46,781 nucleotides of DNA from a virus. Positions within the stretch are counted from its first letter, which is position 1, and every line of letters begins with the position of its first letter. The DNA is taken from the IMG/VR virus record IMGVR_UViG_3300027708_000113, positions 1-46,781 of that record. The stretch is one strand, 5' to 3'. Positions 1-7,149 of this stretch are shown piece by piece. Position numbers and translations under genes: made by a program. The notes under the pieces are model-generated. The model was not told where the DNA came from. It saw only the letters and a program-made list of their open reading frames with translations, and did not search any database.

Positions 1-127
1 AAATGGAAAGAATAGATAAGTCTATATTAATATCTGAAAAAATAAAAGAGTGCTTGGTTAATAACGAGCGATCTATAGCTTGGCTGGCAGGGAAAAAAAC
101 ACGTAAATACATTACACTATATAAGAT
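1..127. repeat. Terminal direct repeat (left copy)
   Basis: Bases 1-127 are identical to 46655-46781. The repeat runs through the start of the first gene and shows that the contig ends overlap, so the genome is circular or circularly permuted at 46,654 bp. A length of 127 equals a common largest assembler k-mer, which makes an assembly overlap likelier than a true terminal redundancy. Confidence 0.95.
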
Positions 128-239
128 ATTAGTTGAGCATACTTACGCTATTACCGATAAGCTACTAGTTAGGATTAACGAAGTATTAAGTAGTGAGTGT
201 AAGGGGTGGGATGTTGTTAGTTATGAAGATATAAAGTAA
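3..239 (+). CDS. Small putative helix-turn-helix regulator
   Basis: A 78-residue protein. Residues about 20-62 (RSIAWLAGKKTRK, then ITDKLLVRINEVL) look like a divergent phage Cro/XRE-type helix-turn-helix, in which the WLA segment would start the first helix and the LLxRINEVL segment would be the last; this is inference from pattern only. Across the circle junction the start lies only four bases after a TAnnTTTG promoter element (46645-46652), so its mRNA would be nearly leaderless. It is divergent from the leftward block and shares a palindromic site with it, which suits a regulator acting on both promoters. The next gene begins two bases after its stop. Confidence 0.55.
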   Translation: MERIDKSILISEKIKECLVNNERSIAWLAGKKTRKYITLYKILVEHTYAITDKLLVRINEVLSSECKGWDVVSYEDIK

Positions 240-241
240 AT

Positions 242-709
242 ATGACAGCAAAAGAATTATACTTTAAAGCACATAGGGAATACTCAGAAATCAAATTGCC
301 TAACGTTATAAAAGATGGGCATTATTGTAATCCTAAATATCCTAAAATAGAAACAAGTAATGGGCTAACAAATTACGTTGTAAATATTATAAATTGGCTT
401 GGTGGTAATGCCACTAGGATAAGTAGTGCAGGTAGAATGGTTGACACCAAACAAAAACAAGCCAGCGGAACTGTTTTGACTATAAAAAAATATATCCCTT
501 CTACAACTAGAAAAGGTAGTTCTGATATTACATCTACTATTAAAGGAAGGTCAGTAAAGTTTGAAATAAAAATAGGTAATGATAAGGCATCATCCTATCA
601 ATTAGAGGAGCAACAACGCGAAATAAAAGCAGGTGGATATTATTTTTTTATTAAAACACCCGATGACTTTTGGCAATGCTATAATAAGGTATTAAGCGAA
701 ATTAAATAA
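242..709 (+). CDS. VRR-NUC / PD-(D/E)XK-like nuclease
   Basis: A 155-residue protein whose C-terminal half has the layout of small phage VRR-NUC nucleases: a GSSDI motif with the acidic residue D95, the ExK pair in KFEIKIG (E108, K110), and a Gln-rich helix (LEEQQREIKAGG, about 121-132) followed by a beta strand. Members of this superfamily cut DNA branches or flaps, and in phages they sit in replication modules, as here, just upstream of an HNH protein and the primase-helicase. The N-terminal 90 residues are not recognised. The assignment rests on motif spacing, not on an alignment. Confidence 0.65.
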   Translation: MTAKELYFKAHREYSEIKLPNVIKDGHYCNPKYPKIETSNGLTNYVVNIINWLGGNATRISSAGRMVDTKQKQASGTVLTIKKYIPSTTRKGSSDITSTIKGRSVKFEIKIGNDKASSYQLEEQQREIKAGGYYFFIKTPDDFWQCYNKVLSEIK

Positions 710-731
710 CTAATTATTTGTAAAGTTGTTG

Positions 732-739
732 TATATTTG
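732..739 (+). promoter_or_regulatory. Bacteroidetes-type -7 promoter element
   Basis: TATATTTG matches the TAnnTTTG -7 consensus of Bacteroidetes. It would start a transcript near 744-746 that begins with the structured leader at 744-846. A clear -33 element at the usual distance is not obvious. Confidence 0.55.
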
Positions 740-743
740 CGCT

Positions 744-846
744 GTATTAAAGGTTAAGCAGCAGCCTATTATACATTAACTTATTTCCCTCGATGGATTC
801 GTTAGGCTGCAACTCTAGCGTTATTCAAAGAGGGATTTTTATTTTT
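744..846 (+). ncRNA. Structured leader RNA with a possible pseudoknot
   Basis: This gene-free stretch follows a promoter and precedes the gene at 847. GCAGCCT (761-767) pairs with AGGCTGC (804-810), and TCCCTC (786-791) pairs with GAGGGA (830-835). The two stems interleave, which is the topology of a pseudoknot, and a short CGA/TCG hairpin sits between them. An ATG at 793 opens the same frame as the downstream gene, but its first 18 codons overlap the structure, so that start is unlikely. Function is unknown; a cis-regulatory leader is an inference. Confidence 0.45.
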
Positions 847-1125
847 ATGACTTTTCAAGAAGAAATATTAAACTGCATGAAAGAAGCAGTTTTAAAAGAT
901 TTTAAAAAAGAAACCAATGACTTAGGCGGGGCTTGTATTGAAGACGCAAAACTTCAAATCTATAACAACGAATTAGATTGTTTTGAAGATTTTATTTTAC
1001 AAAGTGATGTTTGCGAATCACAAGGCGAAACAGCGGTAATAAAAACACTAACAGAAGCAAAACAAATAGCTAAAACACTTTACCCTTCAATTCAAATATT
1101 CTTATTTTATGGTAACATTGATTAG
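847..1125 (+). CDS. Hypothetical protein
   Basis: A 92-residue acidic protein starting MTFQEEILNCMK, with no domain I recognise. I chose the ATG at 847 rather than the in-frame ATG at 793 because the intervening 18 codons lie inside an apparently structured leader and translate to a low-complexity stretch. The gene overlaps the following HNH gene by 17 nt, so the two are probably translated from one mRNA. Confidence 0.6.
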   Translation: MTFQEEILNCMKEAVLKDFKKETNDLGGACIEDAKLQIYNNELDCFEDFILQSDVCESQGETAVIKTLTEAKQIAKTLYPSIQIFLFYGNID

Positions 1126-1723
1126 TGAATGTAAGCATTGCCAAAGTGATAAAATACATTATAAAGAAAACGAATTTGAAACGGGGTACTATTGCCAAAA
1201 TTGCGATATAATTCATGTAGAAAAAAAACAATTTGAAGGATGCTGCAATTATGTAGATATTCAAACAATGCAGGTCGCTACTGCTAATGGCTTTAGCTAT
1301 CGTAATATTTGCCAAAATTGCTATAGCACAATTGCAACTATAAAGAAAACAGATAAGCCAATAGGTAAGTTAATTGATATTTCGCTTGATGAATTAAATA
1401 ATAGAAAGTATGGTACTAATAAGAATATTATTTATGGTGAATTATTGAATTTGAAAAATGAATTTAATAAAAATAAAGAATCTGCTTTTTGGCTTAGTTA
1501 CTCAGAATATTTAAAATCTGACAAATGGCAACTTAAAAGAAAAAAGGTTTTAGAACGAGATAAATATATTTGTCAAGCGTGCCTTACAAATAAAGCAGAA
1601 CAAGCACATCACTTGACTTATAAAAATGTTTTTGATGAACCTTTATTTCAATTAACATCTGTTTGTATTAGATGCCATGACAAACTACATGAAATAGATA
1701 AAAAGAATAGATATGGACTTTAA
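1109..1723 (+). CDS. HNH endonuclease-like protein with N-terminal zinc-binding region
   Basis: A 204-residue protein. The N-terminal third holds several CxxC pairs (CKHC, CQNC, and a second CQNC) that look like one or two zinc ribbons. The C-terminal 60 residues have the classical HNH order: WQLKRKKVLERDKYICQAC, then EQAHHLTY, then SVCIRCHDKLH, with the catalytic His in the AHH motif and CxxC pairs holding a structural zinc. Stand-alone HNH proteins of phages can nick DNA in replication, recombination or packaging, or act as homing enzymes. This one overlaps both neighbours, which argues for a resident operon gene rather than a recent insertion. Confidence 0.75.
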   Translation: MVTLISECKHCQSDKIHYKENEFETGYYCQNCDIIHVEKKQFEGCCNYVDIQTMQVATANGFSYRNICQNCYSTIATIKKTDKPIGKLIDISLDELNNRKYGTNKNIIYGELLNLKNEFNKNKESAFWLSYSEYLKSDKWQLKRKKVLERDKYICQACLTNKAEQAHHLTYKNVFDEPLFQLTSVCIRCHDKLHEIDKKNRYGL

Positions 1724-3992
1724 TATTTTCAAAGAATTAGTTGAAATAGGGTTAAAGCCATTCCCAATTTATTGGAATGCTGAGACAAAAACCGCGACAA
1801 GTCATGTAGTAAGGCATGGCGAAATTACCGATGAAAATTATAATCAAAATACTATTGAAAGATGGGTAAAAGAGATTGACCAAGCCAACGGGATAGCAAT
1901 TAAATTATTTTCACCGTTCTGCATGATTGATTTTGATTTAAAAAATACCGATAACAAAGAAATATTTAGTCATTGGTTTCAAGCTGTATCTGCAAATAAT
2001 GAAGATATTTTAAGAAAGGTTTGCATTGAGGAAACTAGAAACAAAGGTTATCACGTTTATTTAAAGTTCCCTAAAATTAGTCATAAAATAGTTGTAGCCA
2101 ATAGCCCTACAGGGGCTGAGGTTATTGCATTTTATACCGGTGGGTTAGTTGCTTATTGCAGCCCAACACCTAACTATACAATGTTTCACAATTCATGGGA
2201 AGATATAGAAGAATTAACAGAAAACGAATTTGAGTTATTAGTTTCTATTTCAGCAACTTTCAATGAATATGAAAATAAATTTGATGAAAAAGAAAGCGAA
2301 TTTAATCAAGTAGAATATCCATTAGATTACGAAAGTACTTGCTTAACTTTTGATAGAGAAATTACCGACGACGCTTTTGAGCGAATGCTAAATGATTTAA
2401 CTTTATTTAGAAATAACGCTTATCGATATCACAAAAAAGATAAACATATTGCATATTTACGCAAGGGCAGCAAAGCGGAATACTCAGCAAAAGTTTATTG
2501 GAAAACTAGAAAAGTTCTTTTATTTACTTCATCTATTCCCGATTACCCATGTTGGCAGGATAGAAAGGGAGCAACTGATAAAAGTTGGGTACTAACACCT
2601 TCACGAATTATATACTATAAAAATAAGCGCGACTGGATTAAAACAATTGAAGAAATATCAGTACTATGTGATAGCATAGGCATTGAAATTAACCAAACGC
2701 CTATTGAAGAACAACCGATACTTCAAAACCGTTCTAAATTCCCTTATGATATATTCCCAAGTTATATTGAAGAATATATAAAATGCCATAATATACAGCA
2801 TGAATATATCGCTGCATTTATGTTTTCCGCAATTACCACTGCTATTGGCAATACTTGTTATTTAGAAGCACTAGATGGATATTATTTAAAGCCTATAGTA
2901 TATTTAGCTGTTGTAGCTAATGCAGGGAGTGCAAAGACCCCTAGTATGAATATTGCTTTTGATTTCTTAAAGAATAGGGATAACAAAACTTATAAAGAAT
3001 ATAAAAATAAGAAAGCGGTTTATTTAGAAGAATCTGCAATATTTGACAAAGATAAAAAAGCTAATAACCCACCAACTAAGCCAACACTATCGCAAACTAT
3101 CATTCAAGATGCGACTATTGAAACCGTTATAAATGTTTTACAATATAATAACAAAGGGTGCTGTTTAGTTGCGGACGAATTAATGGGTTTTATTAAAAGA
3201 ATGAACGCCTATAAGCAAGGTGATGACTTGCAAAAATGGCTTGAAATGTGGGACGGGTCAAGTATAATGTTGCAACGTATCACTAGAGAAGAAACAAAGA
3301 TTTTCGATTATACTTGTAATATTGTAGGTGGTATTCAGCCCGGTGTTTTAGACCAATTAAGTAGCGGTGATAATGCCTATAATGGTTTCTATCATAGGTT
3401 TTTATTTGCATACCCACAGCCACAAGAGAAAGCCCCATTTGAGCAAATATTTAAACCAAATCATTTAAAAGAACGTGTAACGCAATTCTTTGAAGATATT
3501 TATAAGCATCGGGAAAATGATATAAAAACACATTACACACTTTCGCCTGAAGCATTGTCTTTATATCAAAATTGGCATAACTATAAAAACAAATATTACA
3601 ACAAAGCAAATAACGATAACGTAAAAGGTATAATCGCAAAGTATCAGGGTTATTGCTTACGATTTGCGCTTATAATTCAAGCAATAAGCGACACCACGTA
3701 CAGAGTTGGTTATGTGCAGCAAGACAGCATGGAAAGGGCAATTAGGCTTACTGAATACTTCTTTTACAATATGAATAAGGCTTTAAAAATATTAAGCCCC
3801 GAAACGCCTATTGATAAGTTAAAATCACCTTACGATAAGCTTTATGCTGATTTGCCGAAACAATTTACTACAAAAGCTGGTTTATTGATTGCGGATAAGC
3901 ATAAAGTAAAAGAATCTACATTTAAGTTATGGTTAAAGCGAAATAAGGATATTTTCACCGTATTAGACCGAGGAACTTACGAGAAGTTATAA
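1713..3992 (+). CDS. Primase-helicase (DUF3987-type ATPase with N-terminal primase-like domain)
   Basis: At 759 residues this is the main replication protein. The N-terminal 200 residues resemble a bifunctional primase/polymerase domain, with acidic residues in CMIDFDLKN (about 71-79) placed to bind metal. The middle and C-terminal part match DUF3987 helicases: a modified P-loop VVANAGSAKTPS (about 396-407), an acidic Walker B-like CCLVADELMGF, and a later NIVGGIQPG segment. The last 50 residues (LPKQFTTKAGL through GTYEKL) form a winged-helix-like tail that resembles the C-terminus of the convergent gene at 4054-4617. It overlaps the HNH gene by 11 nt and is followed by a bidirectional terminator. 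Confidence 0.8.
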   Translation: MDFNIFKELVEIGLKPFPIYWNAETKTATSHVVRHGEITDENYNQNTIERWVKEIDQANGIAIKLFSPFCMIDFDLKNTDNKEIFSHWFQAVSANNEDILRKVCIEETRNKGYHVYLKFPKISHKIVVANSPTGAEVIAFYTGGLVAYCSPTPNYTMFHNSWEDIEELTENEFELLVSISATFNEYENKFDEKESEFNQVEYPLDYESTCLTFDREITDDAFERMLNDLTLFRNNAYRYHKKDKHIAYLRKGSKAEYSAKVYWKTRKVLLFTSSIPDYPCWQDRKGATDKSWVLTPSRIIYYKNKRDWIKTIEEISVLCDSIGIEINQTPIEEQPILQNRSKFPYDIFPSYIEEYIKCHNIQHEYIAAFMFSAITTAIGNTCYLEALDGYYLKPIVYLAVVANAGSAKTPSMNIAFDFLKNRDNKTYKEYKNKKAVYLEESAIFDKDKKANNPPTKPTLSQTIIQDATIETVINVLQYNNKGCCLVADELMGFIKRMNAYKQGDDLQKWLEMWDGSSIMLQRITREETKIFDYTCNIVGGIQPGVLDQLSSGDNAYNGFYHRFLFAYPQPQEKAPFEQIFKPNHLKERVTQFFEDIYKHRENDIKTHYTLSPEALSLYQNWHNYKNKYYNKANNDNVKGIIAKYQGYCLRFALIIQAISDTTYRVGYVQQDSMERAIRLTEYFFYNMNKALKILSPETPIDKLKSPYDKLYADLPKQFTTKAGLLIADKHKVKESTFKLWLKRNKDIFTVLDRGTYEKL

Positions 3993-4013
3993 AACTAAAT
4001 TGATAAGCATTAA

Positions 4014-4041
4014 TAGCCCTTAAATTAAGTTTTAAGGGCTA
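4014..4041. terminator. Bidirectional terminator
   Basis: TAGCCCTTAA (4014-4023) and TTAAGGGCTA (4032-4041) form a 10-bp stem with an 8-nt loop, followed by a T-rich run on the + strand. It lies between the convergent primase-helicase and T5orf172-like genes and can serve both. Confidence 0.75.
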
Positions 4042-4053
4042 ATTTGTTTTTAA

Positions 4054-4617
4054 TTACTCTATTATCTTCATGTATTGACCATGTGCACTTTTGCTAACTT
4101 TTAGCCCTAAAAGCCTTCTTAAATACATTTTAGCGGTGCTATTCATCATCTTATGTTCATAGGCAGCATTTACAAATTGTTTAGTTGTAAAGAACTTAGG
4201 CATTTTATCTAAAACTATTTCATGAATAGGCTTATCCACTTTTTCGACTTGCATAATATAATCGTATTTTTCAATAGCCTTTTTTATAGTATTAGCTGAA
4301 ATTCCTTTAGATATTAAACCAATAACCATTGATTGAGCTTCTTCTAATTTAGTATTTCTTATTAAGCATTCCAATAATGCTTGCTCATAACTAATTGCAA
4401 AAAAATCATTATTAAGTTTTTTATCGGAATACTTTTTATGTATTTCCTTAATTTCTTCTATAGAGTTTTCACACTCATAAAAGCCGACAATTTCAGCCCC
4501 ATAAGGGCTATAACTTTTAAAAAGTTCAAATCTATCAATAATAGATTCACTACATACACTTGCAATTTTAATTGCATCAACATTGTTTTGCTTAAAAAAA
4601 TAGACAAAATGTTTCAT
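4054..4617 (-). CDS. T5orf172/MUG113-like (GIY-YIG-related) protein with shared C-terminal domain
   Basis: A 187-residue protein on the opposite strand to its neighbours. The N-terminal 85 residues (HFVYFF, DAIKIA, a later IIDRFELF, then EEIKEIHKKY) follow the strand-helix pattern of T5orf172/MUG113 domains, which are related to GIY-YIG nucleases; the usual KIG is KIA here, so activity is uncertain. The last 45 residues (MPKFFTTKQFVNAAYEHK and GQYMKI) resemble the C-terminus of the adjacent primase-helicase, suggesting a common DNA- or partner-binding module. Its candidate -7 element, TAACTTTG on the minus strand, lies inside the repeat at 4636-4650, so it may be autoregulated or tied to the putative origin. 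Confidence 0.5.
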   Translation of the reverse strand: MKHFVYFFKQNNVDAIKIASVCSESIIDRFELFKSYSPYGAEIVGFYECENSIEEIKEIHKKYSDKKLNNDFFAISYEQALLECLIRNTKLEEAQSMVIGLISKGISANTIKKAIEKYDYIMQVEKVDKPIHEIVLDKMPKFFTTKQFVNAAYEHKMMNSTAKMYLRRLLGLKVSKSAHGQYMKIIE

Positions 4618-4635
4618 AACTAATAAGTTAATTTA

Positions 4636-4650
4636 AGTTACAAAGTTACA
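4636..4650 (+). repeat. Iteron copy 1 (AGTTACAAAGTTACA)
   Basis: A 15-bp repeat made of two direct GTTACA half-sites nine bases apart. On the minus strand it contains TAACTTTG, a perfect TAnnTTTG element about 25 bp before the start of the leftward gene at 4617. Confidence 0.7.
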
Positions 4651-4779
4651 TCATTTAATAGTAAAGTCAATGACTTTTTAAAAATATCTGTTACTATTTT
4701 TAAACCAATGTAATTAATAGACGAATAGTTACATAGGTTTTAACTTTACTATTCAATGCTAGTAAGGGTTTTAGCCGAA

Positions 4780-4794
4780 AGTTACAAAGTTACA
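4780..4794 (+). repeat. Iteron copy 2 (AGTTACAAAGTTACA)
   Basis: Exact second copy of the 15-bp repeat at 4636-4650, 144 bp away and in the same orientation. Confidence 0.7.
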
Positions 4795-4875
4795 AAACTA
4801 CTAAAGTATAATTTACTTATTATTATTATATATAAAGAACCATATACCCGTATTTTTATATTTACCTAGAAATTA

Positions 4876-4890
4876 TGTAACTATGTAACT
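4876..4890 (-). repeat. Iteron copy 3, inverted
   Basis: TGTAACTATGTAACT; its reverse complement differs from copies 1 and 2 at one base. It lies about 45 bp upstream of the -7 element of the SSB-like gene, where an operator or origin protein could also influence that promoter. Confidence 0.65.
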
Positions 4891-4934
4891 ATTTATAAGT
4901 TTTATTTATTTTTCCCTTTAATAAATATTTTATG

Positions 4935-4942
4935 TATATTTG
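4935..4942 (+). promoter_or_regulatory. Bacteroidetes-type -7 element for the SSB-like gene
   Basis: TATATTTG, a perfect TAnnTTTG match, ending 16 bp before the ATG at 4959. The leader is A-rich with no Shine-Dalgarno sequence, as is usual in Bacteroidetes. Confidence 0.65.
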
Positions 4943-4958
4943 CCTAAATAATTAAATC

Positions 4959-5324
4959 ATGGAACTAGAAGGACAATTACATTTTATCGGGCAAACGACC
5001 CAAAGAACAGAATCGTTTAAGAGTAGAGAGTTTGTGTTGGTGCAGGAAAGTAGTAATTACGGAACGACCTACAAAAACTACATTAAGTTTCAACTGCTAC
5101 AGGATAAGACTGCTTTAGTAGATGCATTTAAAGTTGGGCAAAAAATTAAAGTGCAGTTTAATATAAAGGGCAGTGAATACACTAAGGACGGGAAAACTAG
5201 CTACTTTAACAACTTAGATGCGTGGAAGATTGAAGGTGTTGGGAATGTAGTATCGCAACATCAACAAGCACCGCCGCCATTATCGCCAGCACCTAGCCAT
5301 GAACCTAGCGATTTACCGTTCTAA
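4959..5324 (+). CDS. Single-stranded DNA-binding protein-like (DUF3127)
   Basis: A 121-residue protein. Residues 1-92 match the DUF3127 OB-fold pattern seen in Bacteroidetes and their phages: MELEGQL at the start, then KSREFVLVQE, FQLLQD, LVDAFKVGQKIKVQFNIKG, and a strand ending NNLDAWKIEG. A Pro/Gln-rich linker (QQAPPPLSPAPS) leads to a C-terminal acidic-hydrophobic tip, EPSDLPF, the hallmark by which SSB proteins recruit replication partners. It probably coats single-stranded DNA during replication. It has its own promoter beside the candidate origin. Confidence 0.8.
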   Translation: MELEGQLHFIGQTTQRTESFKSREFVLVQESSNYGTTYKNYIKFQLLQDKTALVDAFKVGQKIKVQFNIKGSEYTKDGKTSYFNNLDAWKIEGVGNVVSQHQQAPPPLSPAPSHEPSDLPF

Positions 5325-5375
5325 AATATTTTACTAAAAATAAAGAAATATTATATTTAGTATTCATTTTTTCCT

Positions 5376-5383
5376 TATCTTTG
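5376..5383 (+). promoter_or_regulatory. Bacteroidetes-type -7 element
   Basis: TATCTTTG fits TAnnTTTG and ends 19 bp before the ATG at 5403. Confidence 0.6.
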
Positions 5384-5402
5384 TGCAATAAAAATAAGGG
5401 TT

Positions 5403-5795
5403 ATGAAAAGTGCATATCAAGGTAAATGGGTTTGTTTTAGATTTGAAGCTAAGAAAAAAATTGTTAAGTACGTTACAAAAAACACATACGCAATGGTAAT
5501 AGGTAATTTAGTTTTAACTTGTTCAAAAAAAGACGCGGAACAAATTAGAAAAAATTGCATAGACACTAAGTATAAAAATTACCATGAGTTTCAAATTACA
5601 GATAAGCAATTTGGTAAAATAAACTTTACAAATGTTGATTATAACGGATATGATGTTAATCATGTTGTTAATTACAAAAAAACCAAGATGCCTAATTTAG
5701 TAGTTTATGATAAAGGTAAAATAGTATTAGTTCCAGTTACTAATATGCAATTTATGGGTACTACCGCTTTAAATAGAACTTCTCTTTGGATTTAA
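5403..5795 (+). CDS. Hypothetical protein
   Basis: A 130-residue basic protein, rich in Lys and Tyr, with no recognised domain. It is a single-gene unit: its own -7 element lies upstream and a Rho-independent terminator immediately follows, which suggests independent expression, perhaps early. Confidence 0.65.
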   Translation: MKSAYQGKWVCFRFEAKKKIVKYVTKNTYAMVIGNLVLTCSKKDAEQIRKNCIDTKYKNYHEFQITDKQFGKINFTNVDYNGYDVNHVVNYKKTKMPNLVVYDKGKIVLVPVTNMQFMGTTALNRTSLWI

Positions 5796-5818
5796 TTTAT
5801 AATATTTATTGACGTTCA

Positions 5819-5846
5819 AAAAGCGGTTTATTCTTATTCCGCTTTT
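5819..5846 (+). terminator. Rho-independent terminator
   Basis: AAAAGCGG (5819-5826) pairs with CCGCTTTT (5839-5846) around a 12-nt loop, followed by a T-rich tract. It ends the 5403-5795 unit and is directly followed by the next promoter. Confidence 0.75.
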
Positions 5847-5852
5847 ATTTCT

Positions 5853-5860
5853 TATTTTTG
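5853..5860 (+). promoter_or_regulatory. Bacteroidetes-type -7 element
   Basis: TATTTTTG matches TAnnTTTG and ends four bases before the ATG at 5865, giving a nearly leaderless mRNA. It overlaps the T-tract of the preceding terminator. Confidence 0.55.
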
Positions 5861-5864
5861 TGGT

Positions 5865-6554
5865 ATGGTTAACGAACTAGAATTAAATTTTGATATATCT
5901 TCAAATGACTTTTCAAACTTTGAAATTGATTTTGAAGTAGAATTTGAAAGCCGATATATTAAGCCACCTAAAACAAAAGATATTGCAGAACATAATCTTA
6001 AATATGCCAATGCTGAAAAATTAGCAAAGGATATTGATATTACAGAAAATAGCCGATATTTTGTTATAGTAAACGGTTCTTTTATTTTTGGTGATTTTAT
6101 AGAAGCTTTAATTATTGAAAAGCAATACAAGGTTAAAACTATGACAATATCAACACTTTCAATGAGTGAAAATAACGTAGATAGTTTAGCCGGATTATTA
6201 GAAGATAACTATATTGATGAATTAAATTTAATTGTTTCCGATTATTTTTATAGCCATGAAAGACATAATTTAACGCCATACATTTTTAAAGAATTAGATA
6301 ATAATAACAAGTTTCAATTAGCCGCAGCCTCTACTCATTGTAAATTATGTATCTTTGAAACTTATTGCGGTAAATTTATAGTTATACATGGAAGTTGTAA
6401 TCTTCGCTCAAGTAGTAATATTGAGCAATTTGTAGTTGAAGAAAACAAAACATTGTATGATTTTAATAAAGAATACCAATATAAAATCATTGATAAATTT
6501 AAAACAATAAATAAAGCAGTTCGTAGTAATCAACTTTGGAAAACAATAAATTAG
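5865..6554 (+). CDS. Phospholipase D-like domain protein
   Basis: A 229-residue protein. Its C-terminal half carries a PLD-superfamily signature: a HxK-type motif THCK (H158, K160) within KLCIFET, then after a beta strand (GKFIVIHGS) the asparagine-rich loop NLRSSSNIEQF (about 179-189). PLD-like proteins lacking the Asp of HxKx4D can be non-specific nucleases or binding proteins. It sits just upstream of the terminase genes, a place where several phages encode PLD-like or ParB-like proteins, so a role in DNA processing is plausible but inferred. The N-terminal 60 residues are very acidic, with alternating Asp/Glu and Phe. Confidence 0.5.
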   Translation: MVNELELNFDISSNDFSNFEIDFEVEFESRYIKPPKTKDIAEHNLKYANAEKLAKDIDITENSRYFVIVNGSFIFGDFIEALIIEKQYKVKTMTISTLSMSENNVDSLAGLLEDNYIDELNLIVSDYFYSHERHNLTPYIFKELDNNNKFQLAAASTHCKLCIFETYCGKFIVIHGSCNLRSSSNIEQFVVEENKTLYDFNKEYQYKIIDKFKTINKAVRSNQLWKTIN

Positions 6555-6560
6555 TAAGTT

Positions 6561-6722
6561 ATGGCTAGTGGTTCAAGTCAATATGCAGGAGTAAATAAAG
6601 GCAGACAAGCAAGAGCAGGTCAAGGTAAAAAAACATCCGCAAAACAAAGAAAAGAAAATAGGCAAAAAGCCGCAAAAGCATTTGATAATAATTTTGGTAA
6701 AGGCGGAGACGCTGGATTTTAA
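6561..6722 (+). CDS. Small basic protein
   Basis: A 53-residue Lys/Arg/Gln-rich peptide (NKGRQARAGQGKKTS in the middle) ending in a Gly-rich tail with Asp and Phe. Low complexity and positive charge suggest nucleic-acid contact, but there is no recognised domain. It lies six bases after the PLD-like gene and ten bases before the small terminase gene. Confidence 0.6.
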   Translation: MASGSSQYAGVNKGRQARAGQGKKTSAKQRKENRQKAAKAFDNNFGKGGDAGF

Positions 6723-6732
6723 TTTTTAATAA

Positions 6733-7104
6733 ATGAGTGAAGAATTATACATTTTAGACAATCACAAAGAGAACATGCTAGATGCTTTAAAGAAAACATT
6801 AGGCATTGTTAGTTCAGCGTGTATAAAAGCTGGTATAAGTAGAGGCACTCACTATAATTGGCTAAAAGAAGACTATATATACAAATCACGTGTTGATGAA
6901 ATTGCAGAAATGGCAATTGATTTTGTAGAAACTAAAATGTTTGAGCAAGTTAATAACGGTGATAGCGGTTTGATTAAATACTACCTATCTACTAAGGGGA
7001 AGAATAGGGGTTACGTCGAAAGAACCGAACAAAGACAAGTTGACGAAGAAGGCAAAACAGTTAAACAAGTAATGATTATTAACGGCAAAGAAGTAGAGTT
7101 TTAA
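6733..7104 (+). CDS. Putative small terminase subunit
   Basis: A 123-residue protein. Residues 14-45 form a helix-turn-helix (ALKKTLGIVSSACIKAGISR then HYNWLKEDY) of the kind that starts phage small terminases, followed by a helical oligomerisation region (EIAEMAIDFVETKMFEQV, then SGLIKYYLSTKGKNRGY) and a charged tail. Small terminases recognise phage DNA and load the large subunit onto it. Position directly before the HNH gene and large terminase fits; in the ancestral arrangement the two terminase genes were probably adjacent. Confidence 0.75.
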   Translation: MSEELYILDNHKENMLDALKKTLGIVSSACIKAGISRGTHYNWLKEDYIYKSRVDEIAEMAIDFVETKMFEQVNNGDSGLIKYYLSTKGKNRGYVERTEQRQVDEEGKTVKQVMIINGKEVEF

Positions 7105-7137
7105 TTTTTTATGGTGGTGCAATTGTGGTAAAAACAC

Positions 7138-7145
7138 TATGTTTG
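7138..7145 (+). promoter_or_regulatory. Bacteroidetes-type -7 element before the HNH gene
   Basis: TATGTTTG matches TAnnTTTG and ends four bases before the ATG at 7150. A private promoter is common for inserted homing-endonuclease genes. No good -33 element at the expected spacing is seen. Confidence 0.45.
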
Positions 7146-7149
7146 CAAC

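Larger units (their letters stand above)
4618..4958. other. AT-rich repeat-bearing intergenic region; candidate origin or control region
   Basis: About 340 bp without a gene. It holds three copies of a 15-bp repeat (4636-4650, 4780-4794 and an inverted copy at 4876-4890), a related half-site AGTTACATAG near 4727, a perfect inverted repeat AAAGTCA-A-TGACTTT near 4662, very AT-rich tracts, and a rightward promoter at 4935. It is flanked by the primase-helicase and an SSB-like gene. Iterons in AT-rich DNA beside replication genes are typical of origins, but the first repeat also covers a candidate leftward promoter, so an operator array is equally possible. Confidence 0.5.

Noticed and set aside
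793-846. Start of the 847 gene at ATG 793
   Set aside because: The added codons overlap an apparently structured leader and look unlike coding sequence.
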